From positions 1 to 64,000 of the forward strand of contig VIQU02000024.1 in assembly GCA_010206225.2 (NCBI GenBank): 64,000 bases of DNA, read 5' to 3'. The position numbers and the translations under genes were made by a program. The DNA is from Lachnospiraceae bacterium MD308 (GTDB lineage Bacteria; Bacillota; Clostridia; Lachnospirales; Lachnospiraceae). The notes below the pieces were generated by a model that was not told where the DNA came from, did not search any database, and saw only the letters and a list, made by a program, of their open reading frames with translations. Of the stretch, positions 53,824 through 62,353 are shown one piece after another. The stretch's first letter is position 1, and each line of letters begins with the position of its first letter.

Positions 53824-55107
53824 TTGAGTTATAAACGATTGATACCTTGTATTTTTATTGGCGGCGGAAAGGCAGTCCGCTGGTTTCATGACGATGAGAT
53901 CATTTCCGAGGACGTTGTGGGGCTTGCCAAATCCTACAGCGATCTGGGCGCGGATGAGCTGATCATCTTTGATCTGTCCGAGACGGATGATGAACATGAG
54001 GCTTCCATTGACCTGATGCGCAGGATCAACCGCGTGATTCGGATCCCAATGGTGGCAGGCGGTAATATCAGGCGGCAGGAGGATGTGAAAAAGATATTGT
54101 ACGCAGGAGCCAAGCGCGCGATCATCAATCTTTCAAAGTACGAATGCGCAGAGCTTTTGGAAGATGCCAGACTCCGTTTCGGAAAAGAGAAGATCGCCGT
54201 GTCGCTGAATGATTTTGACGCGCTGTTTAAGAGAAAAAAGCTGATACAGGAGTGCAGCAGCGAGATTATCTTCATGCACAGGCTGGACCTGAATTCTGTT
54301 ATGAATGTAACGGATATTCCGTCTGTTGTCGTGACAGATACGATGGAGGAGCCGGAGCTTTTTAAGATACTGAAATGTCCGGGGATCAAAGGGCTTTCCG
54401 GCAGATATATCAGTCAGCCGGAGCTTGATTTTAATGATTTTAAGAAAAAGTGCGGCATAGAGGGAATCAAGATTACCTCCTTTGAGAGTATTATGGATTT
54501 TTCAGAGTTTAAGCTGAATCCACAGGGGCTGATTCCGGTTGTAGTACAGCATTATCGAACGCAGGAGGTGCTGATGCTGGCTTATATGAATGCGGAGGCG
54601 TTTGACCGTACGATTAAGACCGGAAGGATGACTTATTACAGCAGGAGCCGCAAGGAACTGTGGGTAAAGGGAGAAACCAGCGGCCATTACCAGTATGTAA
54701 AATCTCTGACCATTGACTGTGATAAGGATACGCTTCTTGCCAAGGTGGATCAGATCGGGGCGGCATGTCATACCGGCAATTCCACCTGCTTTTTTCAGCC
54801 CCTTGTAGGGATAGATTATGACGAGAAGAATCCGCTTCAGATATTTGAAAAGGTATACGCCACCATTGCAGACCGCAAGGAACATCCGAAGGAAGGTTCC
54901 TATACCAACTATCTTTTTGAGAAAGGATTGGATAAGATTCTGAAAAAGGTAGGAGAGGAAGCGACGGAGATCGTTATTGCCGCTAAAAATAAGAATCCGG
55001 AGGAGATAAAGTATGAAGTGGCAGATTTCCTTTACCATGCGATGGTGTTGATGGTAGAAAGGGGCGTAAGCTGGGAGGATATCATAAAAGAATTGGCTGA
55101 CAGATAA
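53824..55107 (+). CDS. hisIE: HisF-like domain fused to HisI-HisE (PR-AMP cyclohydrolase/PR-ATP pyrophosphatase)
   Basis: The 427-residue protein has three parts. Residues 1-230 are a HisA/HisF-like TIM barrel ([36 protein letters not shown]). Residues about 235-330 are HisI ([45 protein letters not shown]). Residues about 340-427 are HisE ([38 protein letters not shown]). In true HisF the start reads PCLDV with a catalytic Asp; here it is PCIFI, so the barrel is probably not a working cyclase. The start is TTG at 53824, preceded by AAAGGAGGAAAC; the upstream ATG at 53785 lies inside hisB. Confidence 0.88.
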   Translation: MSYKRLIPCIFIGGGKAVRWFHDDEIISEDVVGLAKSYSDLGADELIIFDLSETDDEHEASIDLMRRINRVIRIPMVAGGNIRRQEDVKKILYAGAKRAIINLSKYECAELLEDARLRFGKEKIAVSLNDFDALFKRKKLIQECSSEIIFMHRLDLNSVMNVTDIPSVVVTDTMEEPELFKILKCPGIKGLSGRYISQPELDFNDFKKKCGIEGIKITSFESIMDFSEFKLNPQGLIPVVVQHYRTQEVLMLAYMNAEAFDRTIKTGRMTYYSRSRKELWVKGETSGHYQYVKSLTIDCDKDTLLAKVDQIGAACHTGNSTCFFQPLVGIDYDEKNPLQIFEKVYATIADRKEHPKEGSYTNYLFEKGLDKILKKVGEEATEIVIAAKNKNPEEIKYEVADFLYHAMVLMVERGVSWEDIIKELADR

Positions 55108-55131
55108 TCCTGTGATCAGGGAGGAAAAGTT

Positions 55132-56580
55132 ATGTATACCAGAAAAAGATGGTTTATGCTGCTTTTTGCCGTTCTTTTAACGCCGGTATTGCTTGGCGGC
55201 TGCAAAGCCGGCGGACAGACCGAATCCGGGGCCGGGAAAAAGGAGAAGGAAGAAAGCGGTTTTCAGAAAAGTTATGTTCCGTCTGAATTTGTTCAGGCGG
55301 ATGTGGAGAGCGATACGCTTCAGTGGTTCTGTTCCGCCTATGCGATTTACACAGAGTATAACAGGAAGGATCTCGGTATGATCGGCGGTACATCGCCGGA
55401 AAATGAGGAGATGCATGAGTTCGCTATTAAAAATGCGCTGGATTCCGGATGGGGAATCCAAAGCCACAGGAGTGCCGTGAAAACGATTAATAAGCTGTTG
55501 TCCGGCGGGCATCGAAAGAAATACCGGGAGCTTATCGCGGATATGAAGAAAGAAGGGCTCCTTGGCATGTCTGAGGAGAAGATGGAGACCGCAGTTTACG
55601 ATACAAGAGATGATAATGATGAGGCATGGGAATGCATCGGCGCTTATCACGCCTATCATGAATTCGGCGAGAATGGGATTGACGGGTGGGATTACTGCCG
55701 TGCCCTTCAGGTATTGGGAGACTGCTATCAGGCGGATTATATCAGTCTTGAGGAGTGTCTGGATGAATCTTTGATTGTCGCAAAGAAACTGCAGAGTACA
55801 TTTGCAAACTGGGAGGACATATGCAGAAGCTATCTCTACGGATATTATTTCTGGAAACACAGCGAGGTGGATACGGAGTGGAGATGGGAAATCTATGAGC
55901 AGTTGAACGCCATGCCGGACGGCCCTTATACCGTTCCCTATGATACAAAGCTTGAGGAAAACTGGAAAGGCGTAAAATCAGTTGCTTCCGGGGAAAAGGA
56001 AGGACAAAAGACTGAGGATGGAGAGGAATCCTCTTCGGAGGATGCAGGGGTGTTCCAGCCGAAAAAAGATCAGAAGGGACGCTATATTTTAACATCTCCC
56101 GACAAGGAGAAAGAGGTCGCGGTCGAAATGCCCGATGATTATGAATGCAATACAGAATGGAGCGATGAAGATACGCTTGTATTTGATTACAAGACCGAAG
56201 GGAATCGGAAAGGCATTTCTTACGAGTCGTTGAGTTTTTATGTTGCAAAGTCCAAAGACATTTCCGAGGAAGATGAATCTTTTGCCTCTCTTCTAAAGGA
56301 TGACGAGAAGAATTGGAAGAAGGATTCTCTCTATAAAAAAGTGAATTATATGGATACAAAGAAAATAAAAATGGGCGATTATACTGTGAAATACTGCTGC
56401 ATCGGCGGTCTGACGAACGACGAGGAGGAAAGCTGCGACAAGCAGTGGCATGCGTGGTTTCGGACGTCTGACGGCTATACGGTATCTTGTCTGGCATTGG
56501 AGGCTTCCTATGGCATGAAGGACCGGGAAGTTTCAAAGAAGAAGATTCTGGATATCATGTCGCGGATATACGAGAAGTGA
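55132..56580 (+). CDS. DUF1266-containing lipoprotein
   Basis: The 482-residue protein starts with a signal peptide and lipobox (LLGGC, Cys24). Residues about 60-270 match the DUF1266 pattern (WFCSAYAIYTEYNRKD at the start, GWDYCRALQVLGDCYQADYIS, EECLDESLIVAKKLQSTFANWEDICRSYLYGYYFW in part). The rest is an acidic, Lys/Glu-rich segment followed by a beta-rich C-terminal domain (about 310-482). Its function is unknown. It follows the his operon after 24 bp with a good ribosome binding site and may share its transcript. Confidence 0.72.
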   Translation: MYTRKRWFMLLFAVLLTPVLLGGCKAGGQTESGAGKKEKEESGFQKSYVPSEFVQADVESDTLQWFCSAYAIYTEYNRKDLGMIGGTSPENEEMHEFAIKNALDSGWGIQSHRSAVKTINKLLSGGHRKKYRELIADMKKEGLLGMSEEKMETAVYDTRDDNDEAWECIGAYHAYHEFGENGIDGWDYCRALQVLGDCYQADYISLEECLDESLIVAKKLQSTFANWEDICRSYLYGYYFWKHSEVDTEWRWEIYEQLNAMPDGPYTVPYDTKLEENWKGVKSVASGEKEGQKTEDGEESSSEDAGVFQPKKDQKGRYILTSPDKEKEVAVEMPDDYECNTEWSDEDTLVFDYKTEGNRKGISYESLSFYVAKSKDISEEDESFASLLKDDEKNWKKDSLYKKVNYMDTKKIKMGDYTVKYCCIGGLTNDEEESCDKQWHAWFRTSDGYTVSCLALEASYGMKDREVSKKKILDIMSRIYEK

Positions 56581-56711
56581 TCACGCAGGGAAAGACATTT
56601 GAAATATCTGCAGGGGTAAGATATATTTCCGATGATTTGGGCATATGGTATATAAGGTACGGGAAAAAAGAAGCGGCGGAAATTCCATGTGCAGCGAACG
56701 GAGGAAATAGT

Positions 56712-57041
56712 ATGGTTGACAGAAATGTTACTAGAAATGATTCGGAAAGGCGCAGAAGAGAGCTGTTGGAGCAGACAAGACAACTCTACAGCGACCGTTT
56801 TAATCCCCCGGCGATTCATCCGAGATACAGCGGTTCCTACAATCGCATCTATGGAGAAGAAGGAGAGGGAAACGGAAACGGCGGGACTTTCGGTGCAAGA
56901 GTGTTTTTATGTCTGCTGTTGTTTGCGGCATTTGTCACTATGGATATGAAAAAACAGGAAGTTTTTCATGTAGACAGCGAAAGAATCGTGAAAGAGATTA
57001 CGACAGATATGGATGTGGCGGAGGTCTGGAAGAATCTATGA
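56712..57041 (+). CDS. Small single-pass membrane protein of unknown function
   Basis: The 109-residue protein has a charged N-terminal half, a Gly-rich bit (EGEGNGNGG) and one membrane segment (about 63-82, FGARVFLCLLLFAAFVTMD), followed by a short extracytoplasmic tail. The ATG at 56712 has AACGGAGGAAAT before it. The in-frame extension back to 56487 overlaps the lipoprotein gene in another frame and is not believed. I do not recognise the family. Confidence 0.6.
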   Translation: MVDRNVTRNDSERRRRELLEQTRQLYSDRFNPPAIHPRYSGSYNRIYGEEGEGNGNGGTFGARVFLCLLLFAAFVTMDMKKQEVFHVDSERIVKEITTDMDVAEVWKNL

Positions 57042-57070
57042 GGCTTATTTTTAAGCAAAGGAAAAACGCA

Positions 57071-57127
57071 GTGCGTAAAACAAGCATCCCGGGATTGTTT
57101 GCTTATGGAGATGCTTGTTTCACGCAC
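57071..57127 (+). terminator. Long hairpin, probable terminator
   Basis: An 18-bp stem with one mismatch (57071-57088 with 57110-57127) and a 21-nt loop is followed by CGTTGTTTTTG. It sits between the small membrane protein and the epimerase gene. Confidence 0.6.
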
Positions 57128-57180
57128 CGTTGTTTTTGAGAGCGCATGAGTATGTGGCGTAGAAGGAGGCAGGGGTTACA

Positions 57181-58431
57181 ATGCGGGAGATGACAGAGAA
57201 ATATCGAATTGATACAAAGGAGAATCAAAGGTTTTTGAAGGATATCCGGGAGGATTTGCTTCGTTTTGGACATGCATTTCCGGCGCCCGGCGGGAGTTCT
57301 TATTATCTGGGAGATGATGGAACGCCGTGGAAGGAGAGAAACCGGGAGACGTGGATCACATGCCGGATGGCGCATGTGTACAGTATAGGAGTGCTTTTAG
57401 GGCATGATGGGAGCAGAGAGCTTGCCGGCGCTGCCATTAAAGGGTTGAAGGGCGAGCTTCACGATCAGGAGAACGGGGGATGGTATCCGGGAATTACGGC
57501 AGGAGGAGAGATCCTTCCGGACAAGCAGTGCTATGCCCATACCTTTGTGATTCTGGCTGCTTCCTCTGCAATGCTGGCGGGAATTGCTGGTGCAGAAGAA
57601 TTGTTTGAGGAGGCGGTTTCGCTTTTTGAACTCCGTTTCTGGGATGAGAAGGAAGGACTTGCAGTGGATACGTGGAATACGGAGTTTACGGTTCTTAGCG
57701 ATTACCGGGGACTGAATGCCAATATGCATACAGTGGAAGCATATCTGGCCGCGGCCGATGCTGCCGGGAGAGAGGGATTCCGGAAGAGGGCAGGGGATAT
57801 CATTGAGCATGTGGTTCGGTGGGCGTCTGACAATGCTTGGAGGATTCCAGAGCATTTTACGAAGGATTGGACAGCTTGCCCTGAGTATAACAGGGAATGT
57901 CCGGCGGATCCTTTTAAGCCTTACGGGGCGACGCCGGGACACGGAATCGAGTGGGCGAGGCTGATCGCACAGTGGGCATTATCTTCCCGTATGGAAAAGG
58001 AGGAGACGGGCAAGTATATCGAGGCGGCGGAAAAGCTTTATAACAGGGCGGTTCAGGATGCGTGGAACACAGACGGCGCGCCGGGAATCGTGTATACGAC
58101 GGATTGGGAAGGAAAACCTGTGATCCATGACCGGATGCACTGGACGCTTGCAGAGGCCATCAATACTTCTGCGGTTCTTTATCGTGTAACAAAGGATGAG
58201 AAGTATGCGGCTGATTATGGACAATTTATGGAATATCTGGATCGTCAGGTGTTGGATCATGTGAACGGTTCCTGGTTCCATCAGATGAATGCAAAAGGGG
58301 AAGTGATGACTTCCGTATGGCCGGGGAAATCGGATATCTATCATGCATTTCAAGCGTGCCTGATACCATATGAAAGAGCGGATGTGTCCGTTGCGTCGGC
58401 GGTGCTTAGAAGTTTTGAACATGTTTACTAA
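57181..58431 (+). CDS. AGE family epimerase/isomerase (N-acylglucosamine 2-epimerase-like)
   Basis: The 416-residue alpha/alpha-barrel protein is of the family that includes renin-binding protein, YihS and mannose isomerase. Characteristic blocks are TWITCRMAHVYSIG, GGWYPGITAGGEI, KQCYAHTFVILAAS, GLNANMHTVEAYLAA, YGATPGHGIEWARLI and HWTLAEAINTSAVL, with conserved His residues for catalysis. The overall pattern is nearer to YihS/aldose-ketose isomerases than to N-acylglucosamine epimerase, but the sugar cannot be decided. It is expressed alone, after a hairpin terminator. Confidence 0.85.
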   Translation: MREMTEKYRIDTKENQRFLKDIREDLLRFGHAFPAPGGSSYYLGDDGTPWKERNRETWITCRMAHVYSIGVLLGHDGSRELAGAAIKGLKGELHDQENGGWYPGITAGGEILPDKQCYAHTFVILAASSAMLAGIAGAEELFEEAVSLFELRFWDEKEGLAVDTWNTEFTVLSDYRGLNANMHTVEAYLAAADAAGREGFRKRAGDIIEHVVRWASDNAWRIPEHFTKDWTACPEYNRECPADPFKPYGATPGHGIEWARLIAQWALSSRMEKEETGKYIEAAEKLYNRAVQDAWNTDGAPGIVYTTDWEGKPVIHDRMHWTLAEAINTSAVLYRVTKDEKYAADYGQFMEYLDRQVLDHVNGSWFHQMNAKGEVMTSVWPGKSDIYHAFQACLIPYERADVSVASAVLRSFEHVY

Positions 58432-58543
58432 ATATCAAGAATAAAGACCAAACATCATTTTATATTCTTTTTGATGAAATATAATCATATTTGTTAAAAA
58501 ATTCGGTTATGATGTTTGAAGAACTGTTTATGATGTATGTGAG
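58432..58543. other. AT-rich intergenic region before the accessory cassette
   Basis: No gene or repeat is recognised. Base composition drops to clearly more A+T than in the genes on the left, marking the beginning of the cassette. Confidence 0.35.
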
Positions 58544-58584
58544 TTGTCGAAAAAAATAGTATATTGTATAATTTGTACAATATA
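58544..58584 (+). promoter_or_regulatory. Cassette promoter with palindromic operator over the -10
   Basis: TTGTCG (58544-58549) and TATAAT (58567-58572) are spaced by 17 bp. A perfect 9-bp inverted repeat, TATATTGTA (58560-58568) and TACAATATA (58576-58584), covers the -10 box and the likely start site, as a repressor operator would. A 7-base match to the Spo0A box (TGTCGAA, 58545-58551) overlaps the -35; such a short match is expected by chance several times in a window of this size. Confidence 0.6.
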
Positions 58585-58634
58585 GAAACAAGATAGTCAA
58601 ATAATGTTTTGATTGTTTTGAAAAGGAGAAATAA

Positions 58635-59267
58635 ATGGAACACATATATCGATTGACAGGAACGCTTCCGGAATTGCAGGAGATACTTCAAAGTCAGTTT
58701 GGAATGGAAGAGAAAGAAGCAAAATTTTCGGTTTGTTTACTTTTAATGGAGCAACAACAGACCATTAATGAGATAAGTGATAAGGATACCGCATTGTGGT
58801 ATCTACATGAAAGTGAGCATTTCACTACGCCGATTTTAAAATCTCGTATTTCAATTTCTTTTGAAGACGCGAAAAAGAATATATTGGATCAACTGTTTAT
58901 TCAATTTAGTGGAATGCTTGTAGATGGCGAGAGTTTTGCTTTTACAACAGTAATGAGCTGTTTATTAGCTGTTTATCGTAGTGCGACATATATTCAAAAC
59001 AGAGAGTGTTGTGTATATTATCAGATTTTGAACTGGAAAGTGACACATGCAACACAAGAATACTTTCAGGTTCGGGAGATTATACCTCATAATCCTGAGA
59101 AAGTGTGCAGTCATTTGGATTTAATCAAAGAAGGAAAATGGGAATGTAATACTTGCAATAACGAGCAATGTAATGCAACAGTATCTTCTTATTCGGAGAT
59201 TCTGGATGGATTATGTGAACGTAAAGTATTGGTTAAATATAATAAAATGTATCGATTTGCGAAGTGA
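58635..59267 (+). CDS. Unknown cassette protein with Cys cluster and wing-like C terminus
   Basis: I do not recognise this 210-residue protein. It has no signal peptide or membrane segment. A Cys cluster (Cys158, His160, Cys171, Cys174, Cys179; CxxCxxxxC) could bind a metal. The last 25 residues (SEILDGLCERKVLVKYNKMYRFA) look like the last helix and wing of a winged helix-turn-helix, so it might be a regulator. It is the first gene behind the palindromic promoter, and its stop lies 11 bp before the next start. Codons are AT-rich compared with neighbours, suggesting acquisition by transfer. Confidence 0.6.
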   Translation: MEHIYRLTGTLPELQEILQSQFGMEEKEAKFSVCLLLMEQQQTINEISDKDTALWYLHESEHFTTPILKSRISISFEDAKKNILDQLFIQFSGMLVDGESFAFTTVMSCLLAVYRSATYIQNRECCVYYQILNWKVTHATQEYFQVREIIPHNPEKVCSHLDLIKEGKWECNTCNNEQCNATVSSYSEILDGLCERKVLVKYNKMYRFAK

Positions 59268-59278
59268 GGAAGAATACT

Positions 59279-60985
59279 ATGAGTGACTTGATTATAGATA
59301 AGCATGAATGGGTATTCGAGAATTCTGAAGAGGAAGAACAGATTCTTGGGGACACCGTATTTGAGATATGTACGAAAGAGCAGCAAATGGAATTCATAGC
59401 ATGGATTCTGGATATGTCAGAACAGGAAGTGAATCAAGGAACCGATTTTCTGATCGGTCATAATGCATCATTTAAAATACTTTGGAATTTGCTTTTGAAT
59501 TTAGATACATATACTGTGGTTTTAGAAGATCATTATGTTGATCGTGTATATCGCGACAGTTATTATTTTTATTATTCCAGTAAACATTTTAGCTATAGTC
59601 GTTTCTGCAAACGCTTATGTTTATTTGCAGGGCGTTTAGAGCATAATTTTTTTGACTGTACATGTGAGGAATTGGAAAACTGTTTTATGGGTTCTATTGT
59701 GATCAGACCTGTTCCAGATCGTTCTGTAGGAAGAACACTGTTGAATCCGTGTTATTTTTTGCCGAGAGAAAAGGCGTGTCAGATCCGTTTGGCAAAATAT
59801 AATGTGACAGTTTATGGGAAAAAGTTACATGTTTGGGCATTTCCATTCGGAATGCAGGATGGCGAAACCACTTCATGCGCGGAGATAACAATTTTGAACC
59901 TTTTAGATTATTATAGTCAATCTTACCCAGAATATCATTATCTATTACCAAGTGAAATCAGTGGTTTAGCGGAGACGAATAGTTATGAGCGAAGAATGCC
60001 CACAACAGGACTGAGTTATGAATTGATCTCAAAGATATTTTGTGATGTAGGATTTTACCCACGTTTGTATTCTGCACAGAAGATGACGAAAGTGAAATTT
60101 CGTAATATCCTGCATTATTATATTGAATCTGGTATTCCTGTTGCACTGGGATTAAGAGTGGGAAGAGAGAACAGACATTCTATCATTAGTATTGGACATA
60201 TTGTCCCGGACAAAGATAAACTGGGTAAACAACTTACATGTGTATATGATTCGGCAAATAAAAATACAATATGGACTTGTGACACAGCAGATACAGTAGA
60301 TACATATTGTATTATGGATGATAACAATGTCCCCTACAAACTTAGCGTATGTACCGAAGATATTTCTGAAAAGAATATTCCTGTATTAAAATTAAACAAA
60401 TGTGAGATTGAATATATGATGGTGCCCCTTTACAAAAGGATGATTTTGGAGGCAGCAGATGCTTATGATATATGTTTGAGCATATTGTCAAGTTCACAAT
60501 TTGGAATAAAAAAAATTTTGGAGAAATGTGATGTATCTGTAAAGCTAAAAGAGATAGATCCATATATTGATCAAGCGGGAAGTAAAGATGAGCCATTCGT
60601 TGTTCGATTATTTATGGCATCGTCAAGAACCTTTCGTAGATATCGAGACGAACAGTTTTCAAATGGAAATTATGAAGTAAGAGATTTGTATAATATGACA
60701 ATATTCCCTAAATTTGTGTGGTGTTGCGAACTTACAACACGGGCATTCTATCAAAAAGACCAAGTATTGGGTGAGATTATAATTGATGCCACATCAGCGG
60801 CTGATGCGAAAACAAATAGCTTTATTATAATACATTATCCAAATGCAGTCTGTTATCGGAGACCTGAAGATTTTGTTGAAACAGGAGATGCTGAGTTTAA
60901 ATACGTTAAGAATTGGTGCCCATTTACTGCTTTTCAAGATAATCTAAAGAATTGCAGTAGAAATCGTAGGGGAGAGTCTTTGTAA
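59279..60985 (+). CDS. Cysteine-peptidase-like (C39/papain fold) protein of unknown role
   Basis: The 568-residue protein without a signal peptide carries a likely papain-like core: Gln193 and Cys200 in MQDGETTSCAEITILNLLDYY, His300 in RHSIISIGHI and Asp324 in CVYDSANK. The spacing and hydrophobic context fit C39-like peptidases. About 190 residues before and 240 after the core are unrelated to anything I know. ATG 59279 with GAGGAAG upstream is used; the GTG at 59264 overlaps the previous stop. The genes are AT-rich like their partner. It might process a peptide, act in defence or be a toxin; none of these is shown by the sequence. Confidence 0.6.
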   Translation: MSDLIIDKHEWVFENSEEEEQILGDTVFEICTKEQQMEFIAWILDMSEQEVNQGTDFLIGHNASFKILWNLLLNLDTYTVVLEDHYVDRVYRDSYYFYYSSKHFSYSRFCKRLCLFAGRLEHNFFDCTCEELENCFMGSIVIRPVPDRSVGRTLLNPCYFLPREKACQIRLAKYNVTVYGKKLHVWAFPFGMQDGETTSCAEITILNLLDYYSQSYPEYHYLLPSEISGLAETNSYERRMPTTGLSYELISKIFCDVGFYPRLYSAQKMTKVKFRNILHYYIESGIPVALGLRVGRENRHSIISIGHIVPDKDKLGKQLTCVYDSANKNTIWTCDTADTVDTYCIMDDNNVPYKLSVCTEDISEKNIPVLKLNKCEIEYMMVPLYKRMILEAADAYDICLSILSSSQFGIKKILEKCDVSVKLKEIDPYIDQAGSKDEPFVVRLFMASSRTFRRYRDEQFSNGNYEVRDLYNMTIFPKFVWCCELTTRAFYQKDQVLGEIIIDATSAADAKTNSFIIIHYPNAVCYRRPEDFVETGDAEFKYVKNWCPFTAFQDNLKNCSRNRRGESL

Positions 60986-61029
60986 ATTGACTGTATGAAA
61001 AATGTATTTGTAAAATACATCGGAAATTA

Positions 61030-61058
61030 TTGCTAAGAAAGCTAATTTGTGATATATT
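61030..61058 (+). promoter_or_regulatory. Sigma-A type promoter of the small cassette ORF
   Basis: TTGCTA (61030-61035) and TATATT (61053-61058) have a 17-bp spacer. The transcript would start before a small hairpin (TCTGATT 61090-61096 with AATCAGA 61105-61111). Confidence 0.5.
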
Positions 61059-61124
61059 ATGCACATATTTTAAAGGGAGGGAGATTTATTCTGATTGAAC
61101 TAGAAATCAGAGTGTGAGTTTATT

Positions 61125-61325
61125 ATGTCGTCTTTGAGAAAGAGAGTTCATTCGTTTGCTAAGAAGGCTTCTTCTGTAGAACACAGTAATGAAGTTGTCC
61201 ATGCGGTTACACGAAGTGAAATTGCTGAATTGAATAAAATGATTGAGCCTAAGATACGTCAAAATGAAAGTGAACGCACGGCGAGTATGAATGCTGCTGC
61301 GCGTTGTATTGTTGGCGGAAAATAA
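61125..61325 (+). CDS. Small basic protein (66 aa), unknown
   Basis: The frame encodes a charged, helical 66-residue protein (MSSLRKRVHSFAKKASS at the start, AARCIVGGK at the end) with a single Cys near the C terminus. It has its own upstream promoter but no Shine-Dalgarno near the ATG; a strong GGGAGGG lies 44 bp upstream, separated by a hairpin. It may be a leader-type or substrate peptide linked to the peptidase-like gene before it, or not a gene at all. Confidence 0.4.
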   Translation: MSSLRKRVHSFAKKASSVEHSNEVVHAVTRSEIAELNKMIEPKIRQNESERTASMNAAARCIVGGK

Positions 61326-61354
61326 TTTTCTTTGGTTTTGGATGAGAAGAAGCA

Positions 61355-61377
61355 TTTCAAAAGATTCAATTTTGAAA
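61355..61377. other. Small hairpin after the cassette
   Basis: A perfect 8-bp stem (TTTCAAAA with TTTTGAAA) with a 7-nt loop lies after the small ORF. There is no T-run, so calling it a terminator would be guesswork. Confidence 0.35.
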
Positions 61378-61411
61378 CATCATTCTTCAGTGTTGAGTCT
61401 AGAAGTCATGA

Positions 61412-61440
61412 TTGACAGAGCACCTTTTTTATGATAATAT
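61412..61440 (+). promoter_or_regulatory. Promoter of the mntP transcript
   Basis: A consensus TTGACA (61412-61417) is followed by GATAAT (61433-61438, spacer 15) or TAATAT (61435-61440, spacer 17). It is placed just before the riboswitch. Confidence 0.5.
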
Positions 61441-61454
61441 TTGACAAGAAAATC

Positions 61455-61616
61455 CCATGAGGGAGTAGCGAACGTGAAACGTAGCAAGTCAACATACTGA
61501 CCGTAAGGTCTGGCTTGTTTTAAATCGTGAGACTCATGTATAACTGTAGAGCTATACATGGAGTCGGCATATCGTATCTATCCAAGTATGGCCTGACAGC
61601 TGTACTTGGTTTTTTA
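61455..61616 (+). ncRNA. Manganese riboswitch (yybP-ykoY family)
   Basis: The leader holds GGGAGTAGC (61461-61469) and CAACATACTG (61490-61499), followed by a GTCTGGC segment. These are the conserved internal-loop sequences of yybP-ykoY RNAs, which bind Mn2+. It is followed by an intrinsic terminator (CCAAGTA 61582-61588 with TACTTGG 61603-61609, then TTTTTT) as the expression platform, and then by mntP. With Mn2+ bound, the terminator should be prevented and the exporter made. Confidence 0.88.
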
Positions 61617-61672
61617 TTATACAGAAAATTCAGGGAATGGACGGATCACGGATGTTTTAGGAGGAACAAAAG

Positions 61673-62257
61673 ATGGAGTGGAGCTTATTATTTTTTGCCA
61701 ACAGTACCTTTCTTGGGGCAGGACTTGCGATGGATGCATTTTCGGTTTCGCTTGCAAATGGTTTGAATGAACCGGATATGAAAAAGAAGAAAATGAGCCA
61801 GATTGCCGGTGTGTTTGCATTTTTTCAAGCACTGATGCCTATGATAGGATGGTTGTCTGTACACACGGCGGTCCGGTATTTTAAGGCTTTTGAAAAATTC
61901 ATTCCGTGGATTGCACTGGCTCTGCTCCTTTTGATCGGCGGGGAGATGGCTGCGGAAGGATTAAAAAACGAAGCTGCCGGCGCAGAAAAGCCGAAAGTTG
62001 GATTGAGGGCGCTCTTAATACAGGGAGTAGCGACATCCATAGACGCGCTGTCCGTCGGTTTTATGATTGCCGGCTATGATCTGAAAATGGCGGTTTCCTG
62101 TTCCTTGATTATTGCTGCCGTGACATTTGTGATCTGTGCGGCGGGCCTTGTGATTGGTAAAAAGTTTGGAACAAGGCTTTCTGGTAAGGCGACGTTGCTT
62201 GGCGGTATCATCTTAATAGTGATCGGTCTGGAAATTTTTTTGACGGGAGTGCTTTAG
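61673..62257 (+). CDS. mntP: Manganese efflux pump MntP
   Basis: The 194-residue protein has six membrane segments in two similar halves, each with the family's acidic motif: LAMDAFSVSLANG in the first and ATSIDALSVGFMIAG in the second. It exports Mn2+. GGAGGAAC precedes the ATG. The Mn2+ riboswitch upstream directly supports this role, giving a self-contained manganese-homeostasis unit. Confidence 0.95.
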   Translation: MEWSLLFFANSTFLGAGLAMDAFSVSLANGLNEPDMKKKKMSQIAGVFAFFQALMPMIGWLSVHTAVRYFKAFEKFIPWIALALLLLIGGEMAAEGLKNEAAGAEKPKVGLRALLIQGVATSIDALSVGFMIAGYDLKMAVSCSLIIAAVTFVICAAGLVIGKKFGTRLSGKATLLGGIILIVIGLEIFLTGVL

Positions 62258-62353
62258 AGAAGAGTATTTTAGGAAAAATAACAGGTGCTTTTTATCAGAT
62301 TGTTCTGTATAATGGTGGGAAAGAAACGAAAAAACAGTGAAGGAGAATATGGT

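Noticed and set aside
58545-58551. Perfect Spo0A box at the cassette promoter
   Set aside because: A 7-base match is expected several times by chance in 64 kb. It is mentioned only as a possibility.
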